Shown here: positions 34,505-43,685 of the stretch, in pieces | Position numbering within the stretch: the stretch's first letter is position 1 | Layout of the letters: the number at the start of each line of letters is the position of its first letter | Assembly: GCF_001598455.1 (NCBI RefSeq) | Contig: NZ_BCYZ01000025.1 | Coordinates: 1-56,098 of the forward strand | Source: Sphingomonas pruni NBRC 15498 | Lineage (GTDB): Bacteria > Pseudomonadota > Alphaproteobacteria > Sphingomonadales > Sphingomonadaceae | Length of the DNA stretch: 56,098 bases | Direction: 5' to 3' | The notes under the pieces: model-generated | What the model saw: only the letters and a program-made list of their open reading frames with translations | Database searches by the model: none | What the model was told of the DNA's origin: nothing | Made by a program: the position numbers and the translations under genes

Positions 34505-36975
34505 GCCTGACCATCGCGAGCCCGCTGGCGGGCTGGGCGACGCCGTTGGTCGAGGTGCCCGATCCGGTGTTCGCCGAGAAGATGCTGGGCGACGGCGTCG
34601 CGATCGATCCAGTCGATGGACGGCTGGTCGCGCCGGGCGCGGGCGTGGTGCTGTCGATGCATCCGGCGGGGCATGCGGTGACGCTGCAGCTCGATGCCGG
34701 GCCAGTATTGCTGATGCATATCGGGCTGGAGACGGTCGGGCTGGGCGGGGAGGGCTTTGCGCCCAAAGTGGTCGATGGCCAGCGCGTGGCGGCGGGCGAC
34801 TTGCTGGTCGAGTTCGACCTCGACCGTCTGGCGCGGACGGCGAAGAGCCTGGTCACGCCGGTCATCGTCACCAATGGCGAGATGTTCGCGGTCGAGGGTC
34901 CGGTGAGCGACCGCGCAGTCGCCGCGGGCGAGGCGGTGATGCTTTTTCGACCGCTGGGCGGGGCGGTCGCGGCGGCCGAAGAGGCGGCGGCGACCGTCAG
35001 CCGCACGCTGGACTTGCCGCTTGCCTTTGGACTGCACGCACGGCCGGCGGCGCGGATCGCGCAACTCGCGGCCAAACATTCCGGGACGATCGAGATCGTC
35101 GCGCCGTCGGGGCGGACTGCCTCGGCCCGGAGCGCGGTGGCGATGCTCGCGCTGGCGCTGCCGCATGGTGCGGCGATAACGGTGCGCGGCAGCGATAGTG
35201 ACGGCGTCGCCGCGATCGCCGATCTGCTGGCGGGCGGGATGGGCGAGTTCAAGCCGACAGGCACGGTTGCCGAGGCGCCGCCGGTGGCCGCGGCCGGCGA
35301 GATGCCGTCGCTGTTGAAAGGGGTTGTCGCTGTTCCCGGCGCCGCGATCGGACCAGCTTTCCGTCTTGCCGATCCGGCGGCCGATATTCCCGAGATCGGC
35401 GCGGGAACCGATGCCGAGCGTGCCGCGCTGGCCCGAGCGAAGGATCGCGTCCGCGCCGCGCTGGCGGCCGATGCGGAGGGTGACGGCGATGGTGCGGGGA
35501 TCGCCGCCGCGCATCTGGTGCTGCTCGACGATCCCGAATTGGCCGGTGCCGCCGATCTGGCGATCGCCGCGGGCAAGAGCGCTGGGTTCGCCTGGCGGCA
35601 AGCGATCGGCACGTATGTCGAGCAATTGCGCGGCACGAGCGATGCGCGCTTTGCCGAGCGGATCGACGACTTCAACGATCTGGGTCGCCGCGTCGTGCTG
35701 GCGCTTGGCGGTGAACCCGAACAGGCACCGCCGCCGCCCGGCGCGATCCTGATCGCCGACGAACTCTATCCCTCGCAAGTGATGGCGCTGCGCGAGGCGG
35801 GGCTTGCCGGCATCGCGACCGCGCGGGGCGGGACGACGTCGCACGTCGCGATCATCGCGGCGGGGATGGGGGTGCCGATGCTGGTCTCGCTCGGCGATGC
35901 GCTGGCGCGAGTCGAACCCGGCACCGAATTGATCATCGAGAACGGCGCGCTGCGTATCGCGCCCGATGCGGCCGACGTGGCGGCGGTGCGCGCGCGGATC
36001 GACACGCGGCGGGCCCGCCGGCAGGCGGCACTGGCGCAGGCCGAGCAGCCGGCGATCACCAAAGACGGCACGCGGATCGAAGTGTTCGTCAATCTCGGCT
36101 CGGCGGTCGATGCGCGCGTCGCCGTGGCAGAGGGCGCAGAGGGTTGCGGCCTGCTGCGCACCGAATTCCTGTTCCTCGACCGCGCCACGCCGCCGGACGA
36201 AGAAGAGCAACTGGCTGCCTATCAGGCGATCGCCGATGCGCTCGGCGACCGGCCGCTGATCGTGCGCACGCTCGATATCGGCGCGGACAAGCCGGCGCCC
36301 TATCTCACCATCGCGGCCGAGGAGAACCCGGCGCTGGGCTTGCGTGGTATTCGCCTCCAATTGGCGCGGCGCGATCTGCTCGACGTGCAATTGCGCGCCT
36401 TGCTGCGCGTCAAGGCGCAGGCCCCGCTCAGGCTGATGCTGCCGATGGTCGCCGATCGTGCCGAACTGGCCGCGGCGCGGGAGGCGCTGGCGCTTCATGC
36501 GGGCGATCTCGGCGTGGCGGCGCCCGAGCTCGGTATCATGGTGGAAACGCCGGCGGCGGCGCTGACCGCGGCGGCCCTCGCCGCCGACGCCGACTTCTTT
36601 TCGATCGGCAGCAACGACCTCTCGCAATATGCCTTGGCCCGCGACCGCACCAATCCGGCGGTCGCCGCGGGACTGGACGGGCTGCACCCCGCGGTCCTGC
36701 GGTTGATCGACGAGACGGTGCGCGGCGGCGCGACGCATGGACGCTGGACCGGCGTGTGCGGCGGGCTCGCCGCCGACCCGGAAGCGGTGCCGCTGCTGAT
36801 CGGAATGGGCGTGACCGAATTGTCGGTGCCGGGCGCGGCGGTCGCCGAGACCAAGGCGCTGGTCCGCACGCTCGATCTCGCCCGATGCCGCGCCGTCGCG
36901 GCGCAAGCCCTGACCGCGCCCGATGCCGCCGCGGTGCGCGCGCTCGTCTCATCTTTGTCGGAGCAAGGCCAATGA
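34501..36975 (+). CDS. nagF: fused PTS protein EIIA-HPr-EI for GlcNAc
   Basis: This 824-residue cytoplasmic phosphotransferase contains the whole soluble PTS chain in one polypeptide. EIIA(Glc-type) spans about 1-150 with active His73 (LLMHIGLETVGLGG). HPr spans about 165-250 with His179 (GLHARPAAR). Enzyme I spans about 272-824 with His448 (GGTTSHVAII), the PEP-binding GLLRTEFLF and the EI signature DFFSIGSNDLSQY. Phosphate passes from PEP through EI, HPr and EIIA to EIIB of the next gene. The fusion is typical of Nag loci in alphaproteobacteria and xanthomonads. Both ends overlap neighbours by 4 bp. Confidence 0.95.
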   Translation: MSLTIASPLAGWATPLVEVPDPVFAEKMLGDGVAIDPVDGRLVAPGAGVVLSMHPAGHAVTLQLDAGPVLLMHIGLETVGLGGEGFAPKVVDGQRVAAGDLLVEFDLDRLARTAKSLVTPVIVTNGEMFAVEGPVSDRAVAAGEAVMLFRPLGGAVAAAEEAAATVSRTLDLPLAFGLHARPAARIAQLAAKHSGTIEIVAPSGRTASARSAVAMLALALPHGAAITVRGSDSDGVAAIADLLAGGMGEFKPTGTVAEAPPVAAAGEMPSLLKGVVAVPGAAIGPAFRLADPAADIPEIGAGTDAERAALARAKDRVRAALAADAEGDGDGAGIAAAHLVLLDDPELAGAADLAIAAGKSAGFAWRQAIGTYVEQLRGTSDARFAERIDDFNDLGRRVVLALGGEPEQAPPPPGAILIADELYPSQVMALREAGLAGIATARGGTTSHVAIIAAGMGVPMLVSLGDALARVEPGTELIIENGALRIAPDAADVAAVRARIDTRRARRQAALAQAEQPAITKDGTRIEVFVNLGSAVDARVAVAEGAEGCGLLRTEFLFLDRATPPDEEEQLAAYQAIADALGDRPLIVRTLDIGADKPAPYLTIAAEENPALGLRGIRLQLARRDLLDVQLRALLRVKAQAPLRLMLPMVADRAELAAAREALALHAGDLGVAAPELGIMVETPAAALTAAALAADADFFSIGSNDLSQYALARDRTNPAVAAGLDGLHPAVLRLIDETVRGGATHGRWTGVCGGLAADPEAVPLLIGMGVTELSVPGAAVAETKALVRTLDLARCRAVAAQALTAPDAAAVRALVSSLSEQGQ

Positions 36976-38687
36976 AGCTCTCGCTGCAATCGCTCCAGCC
37001 GCTCGGCCGCGCGCTGATGCTGCCGATCGCGGTCCTGCCGATCGCGGGGTTGTTGCTCCGACTGGGCCAGCCCGATCTGCTCGATATCCCCTTCGTCGCC
37101 GCGGCGGGCGGGGCGATCTTCGACAATCTCGGCTTGCTGTTCGCGCTCGGCATCGGCGTCGGCATCGCCAAGGATAATAATGGCGCGGCGGGGCTGGCCG
37201 GCCTGGTCTGCTTCCTGGTCGCGACGCGCGGGGCGATGACTTTGCTCCATGTGCCGCCCGACGTAACGGCCAATATGGGCAAGGATATCGCCGCGCTCGC
37301 CGATGCGGCGTGGCGCGACAAGGCGATTTCCAAGCTGGCGGTGCCGATCGGCATCGCCTCGGGATTGATCGCGGGGGCGTTCTACAATCGTTACTCGACC
37401 ATCAAACTGCCGGATTATCTTTCGTTCTTCGGCGGCCGGCGGTTCGTGCCCATCCTGGCGGGGTTCGCCGGGCTGGCGCTCGCGGCATTGGTCGGCTTCG
37501 GCTTCGCGCCGATCGACGCGGGCGTGGACGGGCTGAGCTATGGCGTCGTCGAGTCGGGGACGATCGGGCTGTTCGTCTATGGCGTGCTCAACCGGCTGCT
37601 GATCGTGACCGGCCTGCACCATGTGCTCAACAACGTCGCCTGGTTCATCATCGGCGATTTCCACGGCAAGACCGGCGACCTCAACCGATTCTTCGCCGGC
37701 GATCCCAGCGCGGGCGGGTTCATGTCGGGATTCTTCCCGGTGATGATGTTCGGCCTGCCCGCGGCGTGTCTGGCGATGTACCGCTCCGCCTTGCCGGAGC
37801 GGCGCCAGGCGGTGGGCGGCATGTTCCTGTCGATGGCGCTGACCGCCTTCCTGACCGGGGTGACCGAGCCGATCGAGTTCACCTTCATGTTCCTCGCGCC
37901 CTTGCTCTATTTCATGCACACGATTCTGACCGGCGCGGCGATGGCGCTGATGCACATTCTGGGGGTGCATCTAGGCTTCGGCTTTTCGGCCGGATTCTTC
38001 GATTACGTGCTCAATTTCTCCAAATCGACGCGGCCGTTGCTGTTGCTGCCGGTCGGGCTGGCCTATTTCGCGATCTATTACGGCACCTTCCGCTGGGCGA
38101 TCGTGAAGTTCGATTTGAAGACGCCTGGCCGCGAGCCCGAGGAGGCGGAGGAGGAAGGCGCGGCGCCGCTGCCGGCCGAACGCGGATTGGCGTTCGTCGA
38201 GGCATTGGGCGGGGCGGGCAATCTCGCCAGCATCGATGCCTGCACGACCCGGCTCAGGCTGGTGGTCAACGACCAGGACAAGGTCAGCGAGGCGCGGCTC
38301 AAGAAGCTCGGCGCCAGGGGCTTCATCCGGCCGAGCGCACAGGGACTGCAAGTGGTGCTCGGCCCGATCGCGGATTCGGTGGCGATGGAAATGCGCGCGG
38401 CGGCCGGGCCGTTGTCGCCGGCCGCGCCGGTGGCCGAGAACCGTCCGACGGTGACGGCGGCTGATCCGACGCCATGGCTGGCCGCATTGGGCGGACGCGG
38501 CAACATCACCGCATCGGGCGCGGCATCGAGCCGGCTGTGGGTCGACCTGTCCGATCCTGCGCGCGCCGATGAGGCGGCGCTGCGGCAATTGGGCGTGCGG
38601 ATGATCGCGCGGCCCACGGCCAATGCGCTGCACCTGATCTTGGGAGCCGATGCCTCGCCGGTCGCGGCGGGACTTCAGGCGGCGTAG
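36972..38687 (+). CDS. nagE: GlcNAc PTS transporter EIIC-EIIB with a second, degenerate EIIB
   Basis: This 571-residue inner-membrane permease transports and phosphorylates GlcNAc. EIIC (about 1-385) has ten or so hydrophobic segments with LHHVLNNVAW and TEPIEFTFMFLAP. The first EIIB domain (about 403-478) has phosphocysteine Cys424 (IDACTTRLRL). A second EIIB-like domain (about 500-571) starts with the same ALGGxGN pattern, but the cysteine position is Ala518 (SGAASSRL), so it cannot be phosphorylated in the usual way. Start overlaps nagF by 4 bp; the 3' end overlaps a convergent gene by 13 bp. Confidence 0.94.
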   Translation: MKLSLQSLQPLGRALMLPIAVLPIAGLLLRLGQPDLLDIPFVAAAGGAIFDNLGLLFALGIGVGIAKDNNGAAGLAGLVCFLVATRGAMTLLHVPPDVTANMGKDIAALADAAWRDKAISKLAVPIGIASGLIAGAFYNRYSTIKLPDYLSFFGGRRFVPILAGFAGLALAALVGFGFAPIDAGVDGLSYGVVESGTIGLFVYGVLNRLLIVTGLHHVLNNVAWFIIGDFHGKTGDLNRFFAGDPSAGGFMSGFFPVMMFGLPAACLAMYRSALPERRQAVGGMFLSMALTAFLTGVTEPIEFTFMFLAPLLYFMHTILTGAAMALMHILGVHLGFGFSAGFFDYVLNFSKSTRPLLLLPVGLAYFAIYYGTFRWAIVKFDLKTPGREPEEAEEEGAAPLPAERGLAFVEALGGAGNLASIDACTTRLRLVVNDQDKVSEARLKKLGARGFIRPSAQGLQVVLGPIADSVAMEMRAAAGPLSPAAPVAENRPTVTAADPTPWLAALGGRGNITASGAASSRLWVDLSDPARADEAALRQLGVRMIARPTANALHLILGADASPVAAGLQAA

Positions 38688-40399
38688 CCGCTGCTGGCGA
38701 TCGTCTCGGCCAGGATCGCGCGCGCGGGCTCGAGTTCGCGTGCGTAATGCCGCCAGCGCCCGATCGAGCGATCGTTGATCGGCTCCTGGACCTGGGCATA
38801 GCTCGGGGTCGGGGCGAAGCGCCGGCTTTCGTGGAAGGCGAGTTGAGGCGGCTCCATCGCCAGACCGATATACGCCATCAGCGCTTCGGTCTCGTCCCGC
38901 TGGCCTGCGACGAAATTCTCGTAGCGGAGCTGGTGCGGCACGATTCCCGGCAGTTTCCGCCACTCGGCCGTCAGCGTGTCGGTCAGCGCATAATGGCGTG
39001 CGGCATCCTCGAGCCGATAGCCGCAATTGAAGCCATGGGTGAAATCGTGGCTCATTGCCGACACCATCACGTCGAACGGGTGACGCTTGACGGCGATCAA
39101 GGGTGCGGCGGGGAAAGCGAGCCGAAGCAGCGGCAGATACAGTTCGTTGAGCGGCATCTTGTCGGTGAAGAACGACATTCCGGGCGCGAGCAGCCCGAAC
39201 GCTTCGGCCCGGGCGAGATAATGGTCGCGGAGGTGGGTCGCGAGGGTCGCGCGGGCGTCGACATGCAGCCGGTCGGCATGCGCGGGGAAGGCGCCGCCGG
39301 TCCGCTGCGTGGCGATCTCGGTGAGTTCAGCGACGAACGGCAATTCGCCGCCCGCACGGATCGCCGAATGGCTCGCCAGCACTTGTTCGGTCAGTGTCGT
39401 GCCCGAGCGCGGAAAGCCGAGGATGAAGATCGGTTGCGGGACGCCTTCGCGGGTCGGCGCAGGAGACAGCGCCGCGAACCACTCGGGCGTGAAGAATTGG
39501 GTCAGGTCGCCGGCCAGGCGCTCCACCTCGGCGCGCTCATAGCGGCGCCCCGACGCAGTGGAGAGGGCGGCCTTGCCGTCGGCGAAGTCGCGCCAAGCCT
39601 CAGCGTGGCGGCCGGCGCGGTCGCGCAGGCGCCCCCGCTGGAGCAGCGCGGCTCCGGGCAGGCTGGGCTCGGCGTCGAGCAGCGCCAGCCCGTCTCGCCA
39701 GTATTCGGTGCGCGACAGCAACGCCGCGCGCTGCAAGGTGACGTCGCTGCCTTGGGCTCGCGCCAGCCCCTCGGCGCGATCGAGCATTGCCGACGCTTCG
39801 TCGAACCGCCGCGCCTGTTCGAGCAACTCGGCCAGCCAGGCGAGCGGCGGCAATGCATCGGGCATTGCGGCGACAGCGCGGCGCAGCAAAGGTTCCGCAT
39901 CCGAAAGAGCGCCTTGCCGTTGCAGATTGCGGCCAAGATTGGCCAGCAATTGCGGATGTTCGCCGGCCAGCGCGATCGCCCGGCGCAAATGGGCGGCGCC
40001 GGCAATCAGTTCCTCGCGTTCGGACAGGATATTGCCGAGCATCATTTCGGGTTGCGGATTGCCGGGGTCCGCGGCGATAGCGGCGCGGCAGGCCGTCTCC
40101 GCCTCGACGACCCGTCCGGTATCGAACAGCATCATGGCAAGGTCGTCATGCGGCCAGCGCAGACGGGAATCGATCGCGATCGCTTCGCGCAACAGGCGTT
40201 CGGCGCCAGCCGTATCGCCGCGCGCGCGATGCGCCAGAGCGAGGATCTCGATCGCGTCGAGCGACGCCCGATCGTGCGTCCGCGCTTCGGCCGCCAGCTT
40301 TTCCGCCTCGACATGGCGCCCGGACTGAAACGCCGTGCGAGCCCGGGCGATCAGATCGCTGGTGGAAGAAAAAGGGGACATGGCGTCGGATAACGCCAT
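38675..40399 (-). CDS. TPR-repeat sulfotransferase family protein
   Basis: This protein of about 574 residues has N-terminal tetratricopeptide repeats (about 10-300, e.g. AHRARGDTAGAERLLREAIA, AEPLLRRAVAAMPDALPPLA) followed by a sulfotransferase-type P-loop domain. The PAPS 5'-phosphosulfate loop is FILGFPRSGTTL (near 340), and the 3'-phosphate region is VKRHPFDVMVSAMSHDF. The acceptor could be a protein or carbohydrate; unknown. Starts at 40399 (MALSDAM) or 40381 (MSPFSS) are both possible. It converges on, and overlaps, the EIICB gene end, so it is transcribed separately from the Nag operon. Confidence 0.88.
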   Translation of the reverse strand: MALSDAMSPFSSTSDLIARARTAFQSGRHVEAEKLAAEARTHDRASLDAIEILALAHRARGDTAGAERLLREAIAIDSRLRWPHDDLAMMLFDTGRVVEAETACRAAIAADPGNPQPEMMLGNILSEREELIAGAAHLRRAIALAGEHPQLLANLGRNLQRQGALSDAEPLLRRAVAAMPDALPPLAWLAELLEQARRFDEASAMLDRAEGLARAQGSDVTLQRAALLSRTEYWRDGLALLDAEPSLPGAALLQRGRLRDRAGRHAEAWRDFADGKAALSTASGRRYERAEVERLAGDLTQFFTPEWFAALSPAPTREGVPQPIFILGFPRSGTTLTEQVLASHSAIRAGGELPFVAELTEIATQRTGGAFPAHADRLHVDARATLATHLRDHYLARAEAFGLLAPGMSFFTDKMPLNELYLPLLRLAFPAAPLIAVKRHPFDVMVSAMSHDFTHGFNCGYRLEDAARHYALTDTLTAEWRKLPGIVPHQLRYENFVAGQRDETEALMAYIGLAMEPPQLAFHESRRFAPTPSYAQVQEPINDRSIGRWRHYARELEPARAILAETIASSGYAA

Positions 40400-40480
40400 G
40401 TCCCGCTCTAAGGAAGCCGATGGAAGATTCGGCTCTGGATCTAGGGTTCGGTCGACTGTCGGCAAACAGTCTCGGGGGTC

Positions 40481-40530
40481 GGAACCGCCCGCCCTTGCGA
40501 TGCAAAGGGAAGCCGGGGGCGGGCGGTTCC
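40481..40530. terminator. 14-bp inverted repeat downstream of the SulP gene
   Basis: GGAACCGCCCGCCC (40481-40494) and its exact inverse (40517-40530) enclose 22 nt, forming a very stable hairpin between the sulP stop and the sulfotransferase gene start on the same strand. No T-run is evident, so it is terminator-like or a repeat. Confidence 0.5.
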
Positions 40531-40612
40531 GGTACGACCGGGATAATGGCGGGAGGTCGCCGCCGTGTATCCCGATCGTAACGAATGATTGCTGGGGCAA
40601 TCCTTCTCTGCA

Positions 40613-42121
40613 CTAGGCGGCGAGGCGAGCGAGCCGCCCGTCGGCGCCGAGCAAGGTGACACTGGCCCCGCGCGCGCGCCGCCGCGCCAGCCACTCGCGG
40701 AACAGTTCCGCGCAGCTGTGGTCGACGGCGGCCAGATCGCGAACGTCGATCGTCAGCGGTTTGTCGGCCGGCGCCTTGTCGAGCGCGTCGCTCAGCCGCG
40801 GCAATTGGACGAAGGTCGCGGTGCCCGACAGGCTGAGCGCCGCATGCTCGTCCGCTTCGTGATGATCGACGCCAAGCTTGAGCCGCTTCAGATGCGGGAT
40901 CACCTCGATCAGAGACAGAGCGATACCGACCAGCACGCCGGTCAACAGATCTTCGGCGACGACGATCACCAGCGTCGCTGCCCAGATCACCGCGGGCAAG
41001 ATGCCGTGATGGTGGAACAGTTCGCGTACGTGCTTCACGTTGACCAGTTTCCAGCCGGTGACGACCAGCACGGCACCGAGCGTCGCCATCGGGATCTCGC
41101 GCAGCAGCCAGGGCAGCAAGGCGACGAAGCCGAGAATCCACACGCCGTGCAGGATCGCCGAAAGCCGGGTGACGGCTCCGGCCTGGACGTTGGCCGAGCT
41201 GCGCACGATCACCCCGGTCATCGGCAGCGAGCCGGCCACGCCGCACAACAGATTGCCGACGCCCTGCGCGCGCAATTCCTTGTTATAGTCGGTCCGGACG
41301 CCATCATGCATCTTGTCGACCGCGGCGGCCGACAGCAACGTCTCGGCACTGGCGATGAAGGCGATGGCGAGCGCCGCGACCAGGATCGACGGATCGAGCC
41401 ATTTCGCGAAGATCGATGCATCGGGCAGCGTCACCGCGGCGGCGATCGATTCGGGCACGTTGACGCGGGTGACGTCGAGGCCGAACAGGAACGCGACCAG
41501 CGTGCCGGCGACCACGCCGAGCAGCGCACCCGGCACCAGTCGCAACGCGGCCGGACGGAATTTCTCCCAGGCGATCATGACGCCGATGGTCAACAGCGCG
41601 ATGAACAAAGCGAGTTCGGTCGAGGTCGCGTTGCTCGGGTCGAGACCGAGCAGGCGACCCGGCATCGCCGTGAGGTTGGCGAGTCCGCTCGACATCGGCT
41701 TGGCGTCGAACAGCACGTGGAACTGGCCGGCCACGATCAGCACACCGATGCCGGCGAGCATGCCATGGACGACGGCGGGAGAAATCGCGCGGAACCAGCC
41801 GCCGAGCTTGAAGATGCCGGCAACGACCTGGATCAGGCCGGCGAGAATGAGGATCGGCCCCAGCGCGGACAGGCCCTGGTCGCGGATCAGTTCGAACACG
41901 ATCACCGCCAGGCCGGCGGCGGGGCCGCTGACCTGGAGGGGGGAGCCCGCCAGCGCGCCGACGACGATACCGCCGATGATGCCGGTGATCAGGCCTTTTT
42001 CCGGGGGCACGCCAGACGCGATCGCGATGCCCATGCAGAGGGGCATCGCGACCAGGAAAACGACGATCGAGGCGGTGAAGTCGCGGGCGAGAAACCCGCC
42101 CGCCGGCTTGGCCGTACTCAT
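40613..42121 (-). CDS. SulP-family anion (bicarbonate or sulfate) transporter
   Basis: This 502-residue permease has about 12 hydrophobic segments (LVAMPLCMGIAIASGVPPEK, SPLQVSGPAAGLAVIVFELI, GNLLCGVAGSLPMTG) and a C-terminal STAS domain (LTIDVRDLAAVDHSCAEL). It is coupled by a 4-bp overlap to a beta-carbonic anhydrase gene, and such pairs and fusions are regarded as bicarbonate transport systems (family knowledge), so bicarbonate is the favoured substrate. The C-terminal ARRRARGASVTLLG end completes the STAS fold. Confidence 0.92.
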   Translation of the reverse strand: MSTAKPAGGFLARDFTASIVVFLVAMPLCMGIAIASGVPPEKGLITGIIGGIVVGALAGSPLQVSGPAAGLAVIVFELIRDQGLSALGPILILAGLIQVVAGIFKLGGWFRAISPAVVHGMLAGIGVLIVAGQFHVLFDAKPMSSGLANLTAMPGRLLGLDPSNATSTELALFIALLTIGVMIAWEKFRPAALRLVPGALLGVVAGTLVAFLFGLDVTRVNVPESIAAAVTLPDASIFAKWLDPSILVAALAIAFIASAETLLSAAAVDKMHDGVRTDYNKELRAQGVGNLLCGVAGSLPMTGVIVRSSANVQAGAVTRLSAILHGVWILGFVALLPWLLREIPMATLGAVLVVTGWKLVNVKHVRELFHHHGILPAVIWAATLVIVVAEDLLTGVLVGIALSLIEVIPHLKRLKLGVDHHEADEHAALSLSGTATFVQLPRLSDALDKAPADKPLTIDVRDLAAVDHSCAELFREWLARRRARGASVTLLGADGRLARLAA

Positions 42122-42810
42122 TCGGCCGCCTCCGCATAGTCTTCGCCCATCGCCAGGCGCTGGCCGGCGGCGAGCGCCACCGGCAGCGGGCGATCGTCGC
42201 GGATTGGCATGAAGCGGCCGGTCTCTCCGTCGAGGCCGAGCATCACGCCCTGATGGATGTCGACGAACCAGCCGTGCAGCGAGATCTCGCCGCGCGCTAT
42301 GCCGGCCGCGACCGACGGATGGGTCCGCAGATGGGCAAGCTGGACGACGACGTTCTCCAGGCTGGCGGCACGGACCTTCTCGGCCTTTTCGAGCGGGCCG
42401 TAGCCGGCGCGCACGACGCATTCGGCGGCATGGCTGTGGCGCAGCCACGCGGCGACATTGGGCATGCCCTCGAGCATTTCAGGGTTCATCAGCGCCTTCA
42501 TCGCGCCGCAGTCGGAATGGCCGCAGACGATGATGTCGCGCACGCCGAGCGCGGCGACGGCATATTCGACCGTCGACGACACCCCGCCATTCTGCGTCGC
42601 GAACGGCGGCACGATATTGCCCGCATTGCGGCAGACGAACAGGTCGCCCGGCTCGGCCTGCATGATCAACTCGGGCACGACGCGGCTGTCGGCGCAGGAG
42701 ATCATCAAGGCCTTGGGGCTCTGCCCGTCGACCGCGAGCTTGGCATAGAGGTCGTTGCTGGGAAAAACGCGCTTTTCGAAATCGAAGACGCGTCCGATCA
42801 GGTCGTTCAC
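42118..42810 (-). CDS. beta-carbonic anhydrase
   Basis: This 230-residue cytoplasmic zinc enzyme interconverts CO2 and bicarbonate. Zinc ligands Cys39, His98 and Cys101 are seen in MISCADSR and VCGHSDCGA, with the Asp41-Arg43 dyad intact. Length and the C-terminal HGWFVDIHQGVM block match the plant-type beta class. First gene of a two-gene operon with the SulP transporter, which suggests inorganic-carbon supply for anaplerosis or pH control. Confidence 0.95.
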   Translation of the reverse strand: MNDLIGRVFDFEKRVFPSNDLYAKLAVDGQSPKALMISCADSRVVPELIMQAEPGDLFVCRNAGNIVPPFATQNGGVSSTVEYAVAALGVRDIIVCGHSDCGAMKALMNPEMLEGMPNVAAWLRHSHAAECVVRAGYGPLEKAEKVRAASLENVVVQLAHLRTHPSVAAGIARGEISLHGWFVDIHQGVMLGLDGETGRFMPIRDDRPLPVALAAGQRLAMGEDYAEAAE

Positions 42811-42925
42811 GGCATATGCTCCTCTTGGCTGGTTGCCGGGAAGAGCTAGGGCGTTGAATTTGCCGCAGTGCAGCGCGGGCGTAAGGAAATGTTGCCGGCA
42901 GCGGCCGGCTGAGCCGAGACCACGG

Positions 42926-43639
42926 TCAGTTCGCGTCGGTGCTCGCGCTCACCCGTTTGAAGACGATCGACCGCCCATAACGTTCGAGCAGCAGGTTGCC
43001 GTTATCGATGCGCAGCGGGGTCTTGGCGAACGCGACCTTGCCAAGGTCGTTCTGCTCGAACCGGACGTGGATGGTGGAAGCGGCCGTGCCGTCGAGGCGG
43101 AAGGCGTCGCTGCGGATCTCGTACACGCCCAGTGTCAGGCGCAGCGATACCGGCCGATCGCCGGGCGCCACCGGAAACGCGTCGCTGTCATCGGACAATT
43201 GACCGCCGATGACGCGCCCGTCAGCCAGGCCGATCTCCGCGTCAAAATATTGCCTCGTCCAACCCTTGGGCACGTCGAGCACAAGATGCGTCTTTCCGTC
43301 GGATGCCGGTTGCTGCCCCAGCATCACGAATGTCGGCGGGGTGACCGGATCGCTGGTGAGGAGCACGTTGTCGCCTTGCACGCGCCAGGTGCCGGTCGCG
43401 CTTTCGTCCAGCGCGCCATAGGACAGACCATAATCGAACCGCCCGTCGGCCTGCAGTTTCAGGCCGACCGCCATTTCCATCTGGTGGCCGTCATACGTGC
43501 CGACCAATCCGGAAGGATCAGGGGACGCGACTTGCGCGACCGCGCCAGAGGATGACGACAGCGCCGCAGTGGACAGCAATAGACCGGCCAGCGCGACGAT
43601 CGCGCTGCGTCCTGGCCGATGGCGATCTAGGGACCCCAT
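42926..43639 (-). CDS. secreted protein of unknown function
   Basis: This 237-residue product has an N-terminal signal sequence (about 1-37, AIVALAGLLLSTAALSSSSG...AQ). The mature part is beta-rich, with LVGTYDGHQMEMAVGLKLQ, GRFDYGLSYGALDESATGTW and LRIDNGNLLLERYGRSIVFK, resembling lipocalin-like or avidin-like small barrels; no family assigned. The chosen start MGSLDRHRPG is the best fit for a signal peptide. It follows the small membrane-protein gene on the same strand by 46 bp. Confidence 0.72.
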   Translation of the reverse strand: MGSLDRHRPGRSAIVALAGLLLSTAALSSSSGAVAQVASPDPSGLVGTYDGHQMEMAVGLKLQADGRFDYGLSYGALDESATGTWRVQGDNVLLTSDPVTPPTFVMLGQQPASDGKTHLVLDVPKGWTRQYFDAEIGLADGRVIGGQLSDDSDAFPVAPGDRPVSLRLTLGVYEIRSDAFRLDGTAASTIHVRFEQNDLGKVAFAKTPLRIDNGNLLLERYGRSIVFKRVSASTDAN

Positions 43640-43685
43640 CCGGCGAGGCCAGGCGCATTCGCCTCGGCGGTACAGCGCGCTGCGG

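Noticed and set aside
33934..36906. 990-codon minus-strand frame opposite the EIIA-HPr-EI gene
   Set aside because: The plus strand shows all PTS active-site motifs; the opposite frame is low-complexity and without a ribosome-binding site.
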